64,000 bases of DNA from Thuidium tamariscinum (taxonomy: Eukaryota; Streptophyta; Bryopsida; Hypnales; Thuidiaceae): the NCBI GenBank assembly GCA_947034885.2, contig OZ019759.1, forward strand, positions 8,434,501-8,498,500, read 5' to 3'. The position numbers were made by a program, and so were the translations under genes. Under the pieces are notes generated by a model. It had not been told where the DNA came from. It worked only from the letters and a program-made list of their open reading frames with translations, and searched no databases. This document shows, piece by piece, positions 13,561-26,086 of the stretch. Numbering within the stretch: the first letter of the stretch is position 1; each line of letters begins with the position of its first letter.

Positions 13561-13776
13561 CACTAGTAGAAACCCCCGTTTAATGTGACAAGGCCTAATT
13601 TTTGTTGACGGATTTTGCTAGGCATCAAAAGTAACAACCCATGTTTTTATGTCAGCATTGATGTTGTGTTGAACATTTTTGTTGACATAAAAGCACGGGT
13701 TGTTACTTTTAATGCCTAGCAAAATCCGTCAAGAAAAATTAGGCCTTGTCACATTAAACAAGGGTTTCTACTAGTG
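13561..13776. mobile_element. CACTA-type MITE nested in the LINE 3' UTR
   Basis: A 216-bp hairpin-like element starts CACTAGTAGAAAC and ends with the complement. Its arms pair over about 90 bp each (for example AAGGCCTAATTTTTGTTGACG against CGTCAAGAAAAATTAGGCCTT). It is flanked by the 3-bp duplication GCA (13558-13560 and 13777-13779). The CACTA ends and 3-bp TSD are diagnostic of the CACTA (En/Spm) superfamily. It must be younger than the LINE. Confidence 0.9.
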
Positions 13777-13780
13777 GCAG

Positions 13781-16700
13781 CTAGGTCTGATCAAATTTCT
13801 GCCAAATATTTTGGGCTTGTTGAGGTCTGAGGCGTGCTGCTTGTTGCGTTCTAAGCTGAGCTGCTCTGCCTGAGTCAAGTAAAGCCTGCCATAATGCCGC
13901 TTGAGCAAATTCTCGCGGCCATGGGTGTTGAGAGAAAACTAGACTATTCCTTGAGATCCAAATAATCCACATAGCTGATCCCCTCAGTAACGACCAAATC
14001 ACCTTAACCTTGCTAAACTTACGTGGAATTGGATCGCCGAAAATGCATTGAATGGGGTTGAAACGAGGGAAAGGACCTGCTGTCATTTGGGTACCTTCGA
14101 TTTGGAGTAAGATTGACTGTGCATAGTCCCATACATCTAGAGCTCTTGGGCAGAGGTAGAATCTGTGAATAGGGGTCTTCGGGGTATCTTTCGCGCAGCA
14201 ACAACACTTGCTATCAATGTCGGGGTTGATTCGAGCCCTCTATGAGTTCACAGCCACTGCGTTATGCCACACGGACCACATGAAAGCAGCTTCTTTCTGT
14301 GAACGCGTCTTGTGCCATAAGTTGCGCCAATCGGGGAGGAAATTTTGGTGAAGAAGGTCAAGCCATTTCGACGGGATGGGTTGCTTGAGACTACTAGGTT
14401 GTATGAGAAGGTTCCTGCCAACTGTCGTCGAATATTGCATGAGGTTTTGGCCGTTTTTCCACTGCCATCTGCTAGGGTCAAAAACGAGTGAGCGAAGGTC
14501 CCCGTAGAAGAGGGCGTTGGGAGACTTTGTGTTACTAGACTGTTTCAAGATGACTCGAATCCGATGGGTGAAACCTCTAAAGGTAGTTTCAGTTTGTCTA
14601 GGGTCGATGAAAGCTAATTGTCTTGAAGCTGGGCGGACTGTCGCTTGAGTCACTTCTGCAGGAATGGTAATGGATGTCATTTGGGTTGGTGAGAGAACTG
14701 TACCTTGACTATCAGCCTTCCATACTAGCCTGGGGATCTCGTCATCAAGGTTTACATATATCCCTGCCCATTTGCCAGCTTGAAGAAAATCAGCGTCCTT
14801 AGTAAGGAACATCATCCATTCTAAAAGAATGTGCAAGATTAAAAAGCACCATGGTTGATAATCATCATTTGTGAGATTGAACCTGGCTCAAATTACACCC
14901 CAAGGTTTAAAGTGGCGACGATCCAAGTCCCACAAATCATGGATCGACCGAAGGCCCTTTCTAGCAAGTTCCTGAGCTCTAGACCTGGTAAACTGAAAAT
15001 TGGAGCCTATGAAGCTCGTCGCCCACCATAGATTGGTTGTGAGAGTTTCATCGATATTTGTAGGCGGGACAGGTTCGATAAACTTTGTCAAGCGTTTCCA
15101 TGCACTTGTAATTCTGTTCCATACCCTGGAACCACGGGATATTGATGGTCGTTGGAGCATAAGCCAGGAAGGGTTGGGGAACCAGAAACCTTCCCTTGGA
15201 AGTGGTTTGATTTTGTCAATTCTAAATCTAAGCAGGATTTTGAGGTGGGATATTCCCGGCTCAATTGCGAAACAGATCCATTTGGCGAGGAGGGCCGTGA
15301 GGGAAACCTCAGGATCTAATAATTTAAACCCGCCTATGGTTTTAGGTAGACAATAGTCATCCCAGTTAACTCTTGCCCGTAAACGATGGTTTGAGCCACT
15401 CCACAGATAATTACGCAGGCTTCCCCTAATGTTCCTGATAGCTTGGATAGATCCGCTCCAAATCGCTATAAAATAATAGAGATTCGACAACAGGATGGTG
15501 TTCACAATGGTAACTCTCCCTGCAAGTGACAATTTCTGTGAAGTCCAATATGTGAGTTTCTTCGTGATCTTTCCCTGGAGAAATTCATCAATGTTTTCCG
15601 TCTGCAGTGTTATCCCAAAAGGAGCACCAAGAAGTTTGGTCAATGATCTTGGGGGAGCCCACGTAAATTCATAACGGTCCGTCCATGCTGGTCTACACAT
15701 TTTTGAGAACCAGTATCCAATGCATTTGGGCCAGTTCATAATAAGTCCTGATGCTGCACCAAATTTGCGTAAAAGGAGTATTGTGTTCTGCAAAAACACC
15801 TCTTTTCCAAGAATGGATAGCCCTGTATCGTCTTTGTATTGGCCTACAAATTGTTGAAGGTCATTGTTTGGCAATTTAATGCCCTGGATATTACCTCTGC
15901 TCTGTTCCATCAATGCAGCCATAGATAAAGCTTCGCCAATGATGAGGAAGAGATAGGGTGCCAGTGGGCACCCTTGTCTCACGCCACGAGAGATGCTAAA
16001 TGGGGAAGTATTTGTGCCGTTTAGAAGCACCGAAGCTGAAGCATCCTGTAGAAGCATCTTAACCATGTGGCAAAAGTAATCTGGAAACCCCATTCGTCGC
16101 ATGACAAGAAAAAGAAAGTCCCATGATACCGTATCATAGGCTTTGGTGAAGTCTAACTGAAGGAAAATTAGGTCCTGGTTAGATTCTTTAGCCCATTCCA
16201 CTATCTCATGCTAAAGGAGAATATTTGCTAAGATGTGCCTAGAAGGTAAGAAAGCTGATTGCTCTGGGCTTATAATCTCCTGAAGGATCCCTTGCAGTCT
16301 AATTTGCATAGCCTTTGCAACTATCTTATAAGCTACATTTAAGAGCGTAATAGGGTGCCAATTAGATAAGTTTGTTGCGTCACCAGCTTTAAATAATAGA
16401 ATGATGGAGCCTGAAGTCATACCTTCGGGGAAATGCCCCTCCTGGATGGATCTGTTGATCATGCTTGAAAAATCTGCTCCCAATGTGTCCCAAAATCAAC
16501 AAAATAATTCCGTCGTGATTCCGTCTGGCCTTGGACTTCTTCCGGATGCCATTTGCTTGAGAGCTGTGTAGAGTTCATCTTGTGAAAGTGGTGATTTTAG
16601 GTTTTGAATCATCGCTGGGGTGAGGCTAAACTTAACGCAAGCTATAATCTCAGCTCGATCAGAAAGGTCTTGGGGAGTCAGAATCGGTTGATCATATAGT

Positions 16701-17962
16701 TTGGCGTAGAAGTCCGTACATATAGTTTCTAATTGATCTCTTTCATGCTGCATAACTCCATTCACATCCCAAAGTTGGGTGATCGTGGTGTTTATCGGCC
16801 CCTCTTTCACTGTCTGGAAGAAAACGGAAGAATTTCGGTTGCCATATAATCTCCACCTGGCTCTCAATCTAACCTTTTGGCCTTCCAGCTTTCTAACCTC
16901 TACCCCTGCCAAATTAGATCTAGCAGCCTCAACCTCCTTTTGAACTGATTCTGATAAAGGTGTGTTTTGGAGCTCCTATTGTTTTTTGTCTAGGTTAGAT
17001 CTGAGAGACTCTTTGACTTCCTTGAATTGCCTAGCTTTCTGGATGCAGAAGCTTCAATACCACCTAGTGACTCTTCTAAGTTTTGAAAAGAAAGAGGAAT
17101 GTTGTGGAGCATCTGACCATACCTTTTTAATTCCGACATCAGCCTCGTCAAGATGGAAGTTGGACAATTTCCATCTGCTTGATCGTGATGGTGGTTTCTC
17201 CACCTCAATCGTCATGAAAATAGGGCAATGGTCTGAGCGTGTGTGATCCCCCCTAATTCTATATTGGAAGACCCTCCGTTGGCAAGCTGTAGGATCCTTG
17301 AAGATGTAGATTCTATCTAGTCAAGCTATAATACGATTGTTTGCAAATCTTGAGTTATCCCAAGAGAAAATCAGGCTGGGGGTAGTCAAAGGGACTTCTT
17401 CAATCTGTAAAGCGTCATTGAGTCCATCAAATAGTAATCTTTCTTGTGTGGATAGCATACGCCCACATGTACTCGATTTATCCCTTCAGCTCTCAACCAT
17501 ATTAAAATCACCTAGTAGAAACCATCTGCAAGTGTTAGGAAGCTCCCTAGCTAGAGTTTCCCATAATACGCATCTGAGGTGAGTTGAATTAGGAGCGTAA
17601 ATATTTACGAATCCTATGTCTCCCCCGGGGATATGTGTAATGATAAACCAGTGTGCGCGTCCTCCTAGAATTGTTCCTGATTGCACGATCAGTCTTTTCC
17701 ATTTGGGAGCAATGAATGATGCCACCTCGCCCTTGCCAGCTTTATTCCCATCTACGGTGTAACCTGGGGTGGCTTCAGTACTAAAATACGCAGCTCGTTT
17801 CCATAGTTTGGAACCTAGTTGCGTTACTCCAATACCTCTGAGTTTATGTTCCTGGATGAACAGGAAGTCTACTAGATAGCTACGTAGGTACTGTCTCATA
17901 TTATCGACAGCTGAGGGGTCATTTAGACCGCGAACATTTTGGGATAAGATTTTAAAAATCAT
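13781..17962 (-). pseudogene. LINE ORF2: endonuclease-reverse transcriptase
   Basis: One frame runs from ATG 17962 to 13781 with no frameshift. Endonuclease motifs in order: SQNVRGL, QEHKL, NIYAPN, GDFN, LDRIY and SDHCPI (17.95-17.2 kb). Reverse transcriptase motifs: GRSPRPDG, LLNVAYKIV, SAFLPSRHI, QLDFTKAYDTV, RGVRQGCPLAPYLF, and the catalytic box YKDD at 15827-15838, where plant L1s usually have YADD. A zf-RVT Cys/His cluster (CCCCAKDT then HRFYLC) lies near 14.17 kb. The frame is broken only by stops: TGA at 17486, 17321, 17054, 16496 and 14888; TAG at 16976, 16211 and 14240. The encoded enzyme would nick DNA and reverse-transcribe LINE RNA. Identity is certain; it is inactive. Confidence 0.93.
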
Positions 17963-18039
17963 GGCAAAGATTTGGGGGTATTTTGGTGGGTGCTCACCCC
18001 ACTGCTCTGTCGATTTGATATTTGGTTGTCTGGATATCC

Positions 18040-20295
18040 CTAGGTGGTGAGAGTGTTGTCGGCTGCTGCCATCCCAAGCTGATTTATACGGGTATTGTAA
18101 TGGTGCTGGGCTCCACGGGTATTTCTCGCTGAGGACTTAATAGCTCGCATAGGGGTGTCATGTCTAACGGTGGGTTCTAGTTCACTGGAGCTTGTTGTTG
18201 CCCAGTTTGGTAGTGACCCAGTGATTTGGTTGAAGACTCTAATTGCAAGTGTTGTACCATTGTCTACTCCCGGGGATGATGGTCTAGATAGGTCTTTATT
18301 GATAGGTAGATTAGGTTGTGCATCTAAGAAAAGATCTTGCTCTAAGGATTGTTGTATCATTTCAGGGATTATGCTAGCAGAGCTATTGGGTGAGTTGCTA
18401 GGGTCTCGAGGGTTATTTGATAGATCGAATAATGAGTTCATGGCTTGTGGTGTAGATACAGTTTGGGGTGGGACTATCGTGAGGCAGGTATTCTCAACTG
18501 ATTTGGCTGTTGAATGTGTCTCAACTGACACTGCTTGAGATGTGTTCCTGGGATTATGGAACAGACGCGGTGGACTACTGGCTCTGGATGTATTCTCGAG
18601 TGATCTAGGTCGATTTTGGTTCGAGGCTTCCCTAGCTATTGGGATCGATTGTGGAATCTTAATCTGTGGGTTCGGGGAGTGATTTCCAGCTTGTATAGGT
18701 TGGGAGGCTGGTTGTACTACCTCGTAGAACCGTACGGGGTTGTCCGTGGATCTAATGGTAGGGGGGACGGTAAGTTGGTTTTCGATCTGTTGCTAGACAT
18801 CGGCGTATTAGGACCATCCTTACTATCGTTTTTTGAGTTCGGTTGTTGTTCCTGAGCAGCAATGGATATATTGTCAAGGTCTAGTGATCTTGGTTTCGGT
18901 TCCATGCTTTGCTGGTTTAGTTCCTCCCTTCTTCATTCGACAAATATTCGCCGCACCCAGTAATGGCTTAAGCTGGCCGGTGTTGCCGATCTACGTTGAA
19001 GTCTACCTCTCCTTCTGTATTTGACTGGAATGAATCCCTCTTCGTCAAGGCCTGTTGATGACCGCAGAGCCGATCGATTGTCACGCTGAATTGAAGTGGA
19101 TGGGTTTCGCCTGATATGGTTTCTAGATGTGTTTGCCCTGGAATGGACTGAGGAAACTGGTCTACGGCTGTTGGTCTTTTGGTTCGATTCATCTGTGGAT
19201 GCTCGATCAGGGTTTCTACCATGTATAGCATGCTGTGGTTTCGTGTACCCTAGGTTGCGGTTCCATCTTTTGTTTGGCATTTGTTTGCAGGATGGATTGG
19301 ATCCCTACAAGTTTCACAGCTAAGTCTCACGTCTTCATATCTTACTAGGATTTCTGCATGACCGTAGGTTCCTCCTTCAATGTGTATCACTGATGTCCAA
19401 CCACCTTCGATTTTAGGATCAACGCAAAATCTGTGGGGATGAGTCGCCGGGTTGAGGATGTCGATAGCCCGCACCGTCCCTAGCATACCGGCAAGGATTT
19501 TAGAGAAGGGGATAAATTCAAGAGGTAGGTTATCTAATGTAAACTAGATAGGGTGTTGAATGCTGTAAGCAGATGCAGATTTGAAAGATGGAATCCATCT
19601 GTGATATGCAGCCTCACCTCCATTGAACCTATGTAATGGGAGGTTAACCACCCTGTCAATTGCCTTCTTACATTGCAGTTTCACGTATCTGAATCTATTT
19701 CCTGCCGGTTTGTGGAGGGAAATACAAAAGGGTGACAGAATTTTCCCGAGATCTAAGAGCCATTCATCGATATTCTCATCTGATAGATACCCTCCGATGA
19801 AGCTTGCAATAATTACATGGTCTTGCAAGAAAGAAATTTCACGGATGAGGGATGAGTGATCGATAATCTCATGTGAGAGTACCTGCTGTTCTCGGAGGAG
19901 TAAACCTGCCCAGTTGCGTTTTAGGCTTTGTGGAAGAGCTTCCTCAGCTTCCGCTGACAATGGGTTGTAGGCTGGGACCTGCTGTGGATACCTTTGCGCT
20001 CCCTCTCGCTCATTGTGGAAGGGATCCCATGTGAAGTCCGTCCCCTTGAAGTCGTTCCGAGTTTGCTCCTCGTGCTTCCCCTCTCCGTTGTTTGGCGCTT
20101 GCTGACGCACTTGTACGGATGGCTGTGCGCGAATCTGGCCTTGTGGATCGGGTCGGGATTGGGGCATCCTTGTGTCTCTAGATCCGTGGTGTACCCCTCT
20201 GTTCTTACGTAACTGGCTTGTTGACGGTGGAGCTCCAAGTATTCATCAGCCGAATACGATCTTCCTCTTCTAACTACGTCACTATACGATTCCAT
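18040..20295 (-). pseudogene. LINE ORF1: gag-like RNA-binding protein
   Basis: The start is probably ATG 20295 (MESYSDVVRRGRSY). A shift to another frame near 20.17-19.92 kb leads into the main frame from 20167. The conserved block FIGGYLSDENIDEWL, then KLQCKKAIDRVVNLPLHR and FTLDNLPLEF, precedes a CCHC knuckle C-x2-C-x4-H-x4-C (CETCRDPIHPANKC, near 19.28 kb). In this family ORF1 coats LINE RNA. In-frame TAG codons occur at 19544 and 19250. The region 18.9-18.04 kb, in other frames, is a Ser/Pro/Asn-rich tail ending just upstream of ORF2. The exact original C-terminus is unclear. Confidence 0.8.
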
Positions 20296-20757
20296 CGATC
20301 CGGCTTTCTAGATCTGAATCTTTTGTGATTAACTAAGCTGTTGCGTGATTGAAACCTCCACTGGTGTTGTATATTGTTTCTTCTAAGTCAGATTTGAGGT
20401 GTAACAATCCAACTTCCTAGATCTAGAAACTTACGTGGACATACCGTAACCTAACTGAACTCTACGCTGTTGAAAATGGTGTGGCTATTGAACCAGATCT
20501 GAGATTTGGCCACTAAGCCTGTTTAGCAGCTCTAAATGCATTTAGGGTTCGAAAGAAGATCTCAAAAACGAGTAATCTAACAGAGAATGAGAGAGTGGTC
20601 AGAATCCGGATTCAAAACCACCAGTCGCACGCCCTCGGAATGCGCCCCCCTTCTATGCTGGACAATCTCTTCCGGAAGTGATCGATGACTTAGTTGAATA
20701 AGAAAATCGATAGGACGTCAGCTCCGGCGTTCCTCCTGCAATCCGCATCGTACTCCT

Positions 20758-20770
20758 TATATGACGTTTT
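20758..20770. repeat. LINE target-site duplication, 5' side
   Basis: TATATGACGTTTT, identical to 13344-13356, marks the 5' end of the LINE. Confidence 0.9.
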
Positions 20771-23300
20771 TATTAATATAATATACTATATTACTAGCGT
20801 ATAGGATTGATAGATATCTATATAGCATATTAAATCATTCTTCTTCATAAAAACATTGGAAATAATTTTAAAAAATTCACCAACATAACATGACCATTTT
20901 CAAGGTTCTACTATTCATTTGTTTTACTCTTCTTGTTGTTGTTGACAGAACTATTACTTTTAGTTTTTTAAGAACGGAAGAATTTTTATTTAAGATAAAG
21001 TTTCTACAAATATAATAAATGTAAAAATTGTTTATTATAAATAACAAAATATTTTGCTTTCCGCTATCTTTTCCAAATTACACTATCAATAATTATGGCA
21101 CAATTCCTATATAACAAGTGATTTGTAGAAAATTTTATAAGAAAATTATAACTAAGTATTACAAAATGCTTAAAGAAAAGAAATTGGGATGGAAAAGAAT
21201 TGGAAAAAAAAAATAGGAAGGGATAAAGAGGTACATAGGAAGAAAAAAAAATGGAAAGGGATAAAGAAGAAGAAAGGAAAAATGGAAAAGCAAAACATTT
21301 GAAGTTTTGATTCATCAAAAAGAAAGCGTGCTTTCTCATGACATCATACACCAAATACTAATAAACAATAATTGCATAAATTGAATTTTTCACATGGCGT
21401 GGTAGAAGAGACTACCATATACATGGAATTCATAATTAATATGAAGATTAGGAAGTAACATATGAAGCCATAACTTAAAGCAAAACGGATTTACACATTG
21501 TACACAAATATTGTACTATCGAACTCTGTGATTGAGGGGCCTAGTCTTCACCAAAAATGTGAATTGTAACTAAAATGTAGGAAATTCACCTTCTACCAGT
21601 TCAGGACACTCACAGTTATTCCGGTTGTAAATTGAATCTATAAATATGTAATGCCAACGATCCACATTTTTATAGGTTTATAAATCTACTTTTTTTCTCA
21701 TTATAATTTGGATGAAAGTCAATTTAATTTTTGGGGATACTTTGGGAAGTTGTGGTTCCATTAAAAGTTTGGATTCAATCCAACTAGTGCATGTATTTTT
21801 TTTAAATGGCAAATGAGGTACTATATCAAACAAGAAATTGTGCATAAATACACGTAAAATAGGAAGTCTCAATAATGAGGTCATACAATAAAAAACAACA
21901 AAGAATTCGAACAATGACGTATATATGTAAACCAAATTTCAAATCTTCAGCAATGTCTACATAGTTCTTATTCTAGTGTCAGTCCTTCAAATTTTTGTTT
22001 TGACAACAGTTCAGGATTTTATGAATTCATGTGACGTCTTTCAAATAGATGATTAAATATTATTAAATTTTAAAAGGACAAAAGTACAACTATTTAATCT
22101 TCGAATTTATACTAACATGGCAAGAGTAGACGTCTTATAAAAGTTGAACTTTTTAAAAGCAATTTCAATTTTTCATAAAGTACACTGAGCGCAATACTAA
22201 AATGAATAGGTTTGGCATTAGTATGTCATTATTGAAAACAAACTTGGATACCTAACCCATAAAGGTTTTTTGATAATTATGTTTCCACCAAAATCACTCC
22301 AAAACTGCGATTTCTAATACAAGTGCAGTTTTTTTTCAACATATTTAATTGTAGGATCTTGTAATTATGTGGCTTGAAAAGATGTGGAAAAAAATTCAAA
22401 TATATTCATCATATAGATTGCAAGATTTTAACATTTGAACTAACAAAAATCATGTATTTATCCTTCTAAAAATCATAGCACCTACATTTTATAAGGTTAT
22501 ATTTGTATGAAAAAATACACGATTTTTTCTTTTAAAAGAAGGTAATTTTTACAATTTGTTTTGGTTGCTTTAGTTGTCTGCACTTCAAACAGAGTAACAT
22601 ATAAAGCCATAACTTCTTAACCGTGTAGTCAAAAGTTACGAAAGTTATTGGGCCTTGAAGGTATTCCTTGGATTCATGTTGTCTGCAAATTTCAAAGAAA
22701 TAGAAGAAAAACTCCATTCATGGTGAGCTGTCTAAAATCGCTATGTTGCCAAAAAACATAGTTCAAGGCTTTAGGGGTTTACATTCTTAGATGAATGATG
22801 AGGAATCCTTTATCGAAATTGTAGAAAACAACGTCTCATATTCAATATTATAGGTAAGAACCTAAACTGCTATACGATACTTGAAAGTTTTATAAAAAAA
22901 GAAGTTTCTTATTCAAGAAAAAGGATGCTACCTCGTACATTCAAATATATTGAGGACGCTTCCATTGCATTCTAGAATGCTATCACTAGTTAACCCTTAA
23001 ACGACGCTGCGGACGTTTGGCGTTCGTTGAATGACAAAGAATCTTTCCTTCTGGGATAGAAATACAATTTTTCATCTGCGGTATTGGAGTGGGAAGGGAA
23101 GATCTTATACAGTATTTTAACTTCGAATGCATATATTTGGCTTTTTCAAAGTAGGTGATGTCACACGGTATCAAAATGCATGGTTTTTGCGGCCACCGGT
23201 CCATCCTTCAAGGATTAAAAAGAAAGAAGAACCCCCTTAAGGAAAAAATTTGAGCCCCTCCAAGTCATTGGACAAGAAGCACAGTCATAGGCTCCCAATG
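20771..23300. other. AT-rich spacer, nothing recognised
   Basis: AT-rich DNA with only short random frames. A purine-rich (A/G) stretch lies at about 21.17-21.30 kb. Confidence 0.5.
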
Positions 23301-24252
23301 TCACGGTCAAAGGGTGCGACCTACGTGGCTGCACCACGACCCTTTCTTCTTGTTCGAGGTTAGGGTTTCCAGGTTCGTGTTTTTTGTTGTGTCTTCCTCG
23401 CGTGCCGTGTTCCGTGTCCTTCGCGCTGAGTTCGCATTTCCTCTGCGCTTCGAGTTTGCGCGCCGCCATTGTACGTTTAGGTTTCTTTGTTTTCTGCGTT
23501 CTGGGTGTGCTTCTCTTTTCTTTATTTTGTGTGTGGTGGGTGCTTCCATCAGTTCGGCCTGGCGTGCCTCTAGCCGCTGGAGATTTCATCTGCTTTTGGT
23601 CGAGGCCGATGTTGCCTGTGTGCATCGCACCTCCATTGTTGTTTGTTGTGTGTTTTTTCCGATTTTAAAACCGCCCCACTTAGTAGAGGTATCGCGCCGG
23701 TCGTCGGAGGAGTGGTATTTGGGAGGCGCAGGTGCTGCGAGGCGCGACGTGTGGGCGCAACACATTTGGTTTTGTATTGCATTTGTGCACGTTTGTGATT
23801 GTTGGCGAGGAGTTTGCTTGGGGAGGAGCTAGCGGTTTCAAATTGAAGTGGGCGTTTGCAGGTGAGAATTTTGCGTTTAGGGTTTGCTCTTCACAGTGAG
23901 TCTTTAAATTCAACTCCATTCAACCTGCTCCTTGTTTTTGAATTGTATCTCCTTCTTCAGAGAACAACACGTGTAGACAGTTTCTTGAATTTGAAGTGAA
24001 TTCACGTATGTTAACTCTCACTCTCTTTAGATTGCAAACTCTGATTTTTCTCCGTGTGGTACAGGTATTAGCATCACAAGTACCTCATTCCACGGGTAAC
24101 ACCATTAAACGTCTTTGAAACTCTTAAAAATTGTGGAAACAACAATGAATCATAGAACAAGGAATCAGCATACAAGACTGGCATTAGGGTTTCCGTGAAA
24201 TGAACATTCAAAATTTCTAGAATTACAGGTAGTAGTACAATATAAGGAAGAG
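23301..24252 (+). promoter_or_regulatory. Possible 5' flank and leader of copy 1
   Basis: A GC-richer, TTC/TTTG-rich island (23.3-23.9 kb) contains GGTTAGGGTTTCC and GCGTTTAGGGTTTGC, the AGGGTTT motif typical of plant 5' leaders. A CAG/GTGAGAA donor-like site lies near 23861 and an acceptor-like GTACAG near 24065, which would allow a leader intron. No protein here resembles anything known. Assignment as the copy 1 leader is inference from position. Confidence 0.3.
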
Positions 24253-24601
24253 ATATCCTCAATACAAGGATAATTATCCACCATTTCACAACTACAGAAC
24301 TCCATTACACCGTCTGTCCCTAATGGAAAACATTATGAACTCCATGCAAACATCAAAAACAAAATGTGAAAATTATCCTCAAAGCGAAGATAATAATCGG
24401 AGACTGGACTGAATTTTCTCTCAAGATCATAGGGATGAATGCCACTGGATACGAATCATTACCTTTGGAAACGTAATTTATCCTCGACGCAAAGATAATG
24501 CTTGAAATTGCCGAGTCCATGATAATAAAAGTAAGAGAATCGATCATAGTCTCCCTGCATGGGACAACAGGAGACTAAAGTTATCTTTGACTCGAAGATA
24601 T
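24253..24601. repeat. Palindrome cluster B (four copies)
   Basis: Copies start at 24253, 24373, 24478 and 24581, immediately upstream of the copy 1 start codon at 24653. Arms are as in cluster A, with a few mismatches each. Confidence 0.88.
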
Positions 24602-24652
24602 CATAAGCTCCACAGGCATGGACTGAAAACTTTCTATTGTACAGAGAACGAA

Positions 24653-25357
24653 ATGGCTGCGGAAGCCGATTACGACTACTCCGCTACAAGACCATTCATG
24701 GAGCCCTTCAAGTGGCAAGGAGATGTCCCATTCTTCTCTGACATGGAGGTCCAGTATGGCGAGTTGTGGACGCTCAAGTCAGTCGTCGAGTCTTGGACTA
24801 TGGGGATCAATAGATTCAAGAACTACGTATTCCTTCGCCTCAAAATAAAAGGGGCGGCGAACCATCAAATCTTCAACGTGAGCGAGAAGGTTACTTTCGT
24901 GGAGGACCACCAAAAAAAATATGTCGTCCTCAACCTTGAAGCAATCAATGACAAGGGCGAGGAACTGCCTTACACTCACTCAATTGTCATACACCAGGAT
25001 ACCACATCCAATTTTGACTTAGATGAGCTGATCAAATTTCTGCAAGAGGCAGCCAACGAAAATCTTACGAGAGAGATCACCAGAAAGTTTCATCCATGGT
25101 TAAGAAAAGATGTTGGGTCTATGGCAAAACGACTGAACTTGCTCCTATGCGATCTGGAGAGATACGCCTTCACAAACGTCAAGAAAGCAGGCGCTATAAG
25201 TCGCGGGGGATCGCATAACAGGCAACAATCGAATGTAGCATCCCAGAGTGCATCAGTCAGGAGAGGGACCTCCGCCAGCCAAGGTAGCGGGCCCAATTCC
25301 GCTCTAACTCAGCCTAGGAAGCGTAAACCCACCACTACAGAGGTGGCGCGAGTCTAG
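24653..25357 (+). CDS. Copy 1, module 1: N-terminal domain exon
   Basis: The start at 24653 (MAAEADYDYS) is chosen because the frame upstream runs through the palindromes and because the homologous frame in copy 2 also begins near this point. Residues 1-170 look globular (LWTLKSVVESW, RFKNYVFLRLK, SEKVTF, KYVVLNLEAI). Residues from about 180 form a Ser/Gln/Arg-rich, probably disordered tail. I do not recognise a family. Copy 2 has a clear relative at 54585-54947 (LWQFKDHIYTW, FRNYVYLR, KEKVTLI), which supports it as real coding sequence. The frame ends at TAG 25355-25357. A Ser/Thr/Arg-rich stretch continues in another frame to about 25.5 kb, so a frameshift or intron lies here. Confidence 0.6.
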   Translation: MAAEADYDYSATRPFMEPFKWQGDVPFFSDMEVQYGELWTLKSVVESWTMGINRFKNYVFLRLKIKGAANHQIFNVSEKVTFVEDHQKKYVVLNLEAINDKGEELPYTHSIVIHQDTTSNFDLDELIKFLQEAANENLTREITRKFHPWLRKDVGSMAKRLNLLLCDLERYAFTNVKKAGAISRGGSHNRQQSNVASQSASVRRGTSASQGSGPNSALTQPRKRKPTTTEVARV

Positions 25358-25498
25358 CGGTAAGCGCCAGAGAGCGCCGACACGGAGTCGAGCTACTGCG
25401 GTTGGTAGTTCGGGGTCAGCCTTGACAACCATGGCGCCTGTAGCGGTTGGTAACGACCAACCAATCAAAAAATATGAGCTTGCAACAGCATACCAAGA

Positions 25499-26068
25499 AA
25501 CTTCTGGAATAACTGCAAGGATTGCTTTATTTTTGATCCACACACCTTCACGGTATCTATTGACAAATGCTTCTTAGCGAGGCCTAAATACATCATTAGG
25601 CAGTTGGAGTAGAAGATTGTCACCGAAACTCGTGAATTCCTGGTCGGTCTGTCGGATAAGAGGCAGCGTTAGACCATCTGTCTCACACCCATTAATGAGA
25701 ACAAAAAGCTTTTGAAAGAGCAACCGACGAGCTGGGATGAAATTAAAGATGGGAGTTTCTTCATCATCAATGGACAGCACAGCATCACTGCGCCAAAGCA
25801 GCTTCAAAAAGGTGGTTGCTGTGAAAAGAGAAAGCAAGAACTCCAGACATGGGACGCCACGATAGTGTGGAGCCTAAGCGCGGAGAAACTTACTCAGATT
25901 TTGGGCTGGTACAATAAGACTAACCATCTGAAGCATAGTCAGCCAACCTGGGGCAATCAAATTTCTCTATGTCGGTCGATCTGGGTTAGCTCCAAGAGAC
26001 CTACTGCTGTGGAATCAAACCCTGACAAGAGAAATAATGGTTCCAAGTTCGACAAGGTTGCATATCAG
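25499..26068 (+). pseudogene. Copy 1, module 2: ParB/DGQHR-like module
   Basis: The frame begins around NFWNNCKDCFIFDP and ends at a CAG/GTAATG donor after KVAYQ. The core is SWDEIKDGSFFIINGQHS (NGQHS at 25769-25783), followed by ELQTWDATIVW, YNKTNHL and QPTWGNQI. The hydrophobic strand plus N/D-G-Q-H motif is like the ParB/sulfiredoxin-fold and DGQHR families, where DGxHR lines the active or nucleotide site; here D is N and R is S. Copy 2 has IINGEHN at the same place. In-frame TAGs lie at 25610-25612 and 25670-25672. The assignment is by motif only. Another unrelated fold with a chance NGQH remains possible. Confidence 0.45.
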
Positions 26069-26086
26069 GTAATGTTGTTTTGTAAT

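Larger units (their letters stand above)
13357..20757 (-). mobile_element. Full-length L1-type LINE
   Basis: The element runs on the minus strand: 5' UTR (about 20.76-20.30 kb), ORF1, ORF2, 3' UTR and a short A-tail. It is bounded by a perfect 13-bp TSD (13344-13356 and 20758-20770), as expected from target-primed reverse transcription. Length is 7.4 kb including the nested MITE at 13561-13776. ORF1 carries a CCHC knuckle. ORF2 carries an APE-type endonuclease, reverse transcriptase and a C-terminal zf-RVT domain, the standard layout of plant L1 elements. Its GC content is visibly higher than the flanks. Both ORFs carry stops, so this copy is dead although structurally complete. Confidence 0.93.

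Noticed and set aside
23314..23832. Open frame in the GC-richer island (172 aa)
   Set aside because: Phe/Cys/Arg-rich, low-complexity translation with equally long frames on the other strand. It looks like a leader region, not a protein.
25338..25440. tRNA-like A-box (TGGCGCGAGTCTAGCGG)
   Set aside because: No B-box GGTTCRANNCC at the right distance and no cloverleaf. It lies in the Ser/Arg-rich coding tail of copy 1.
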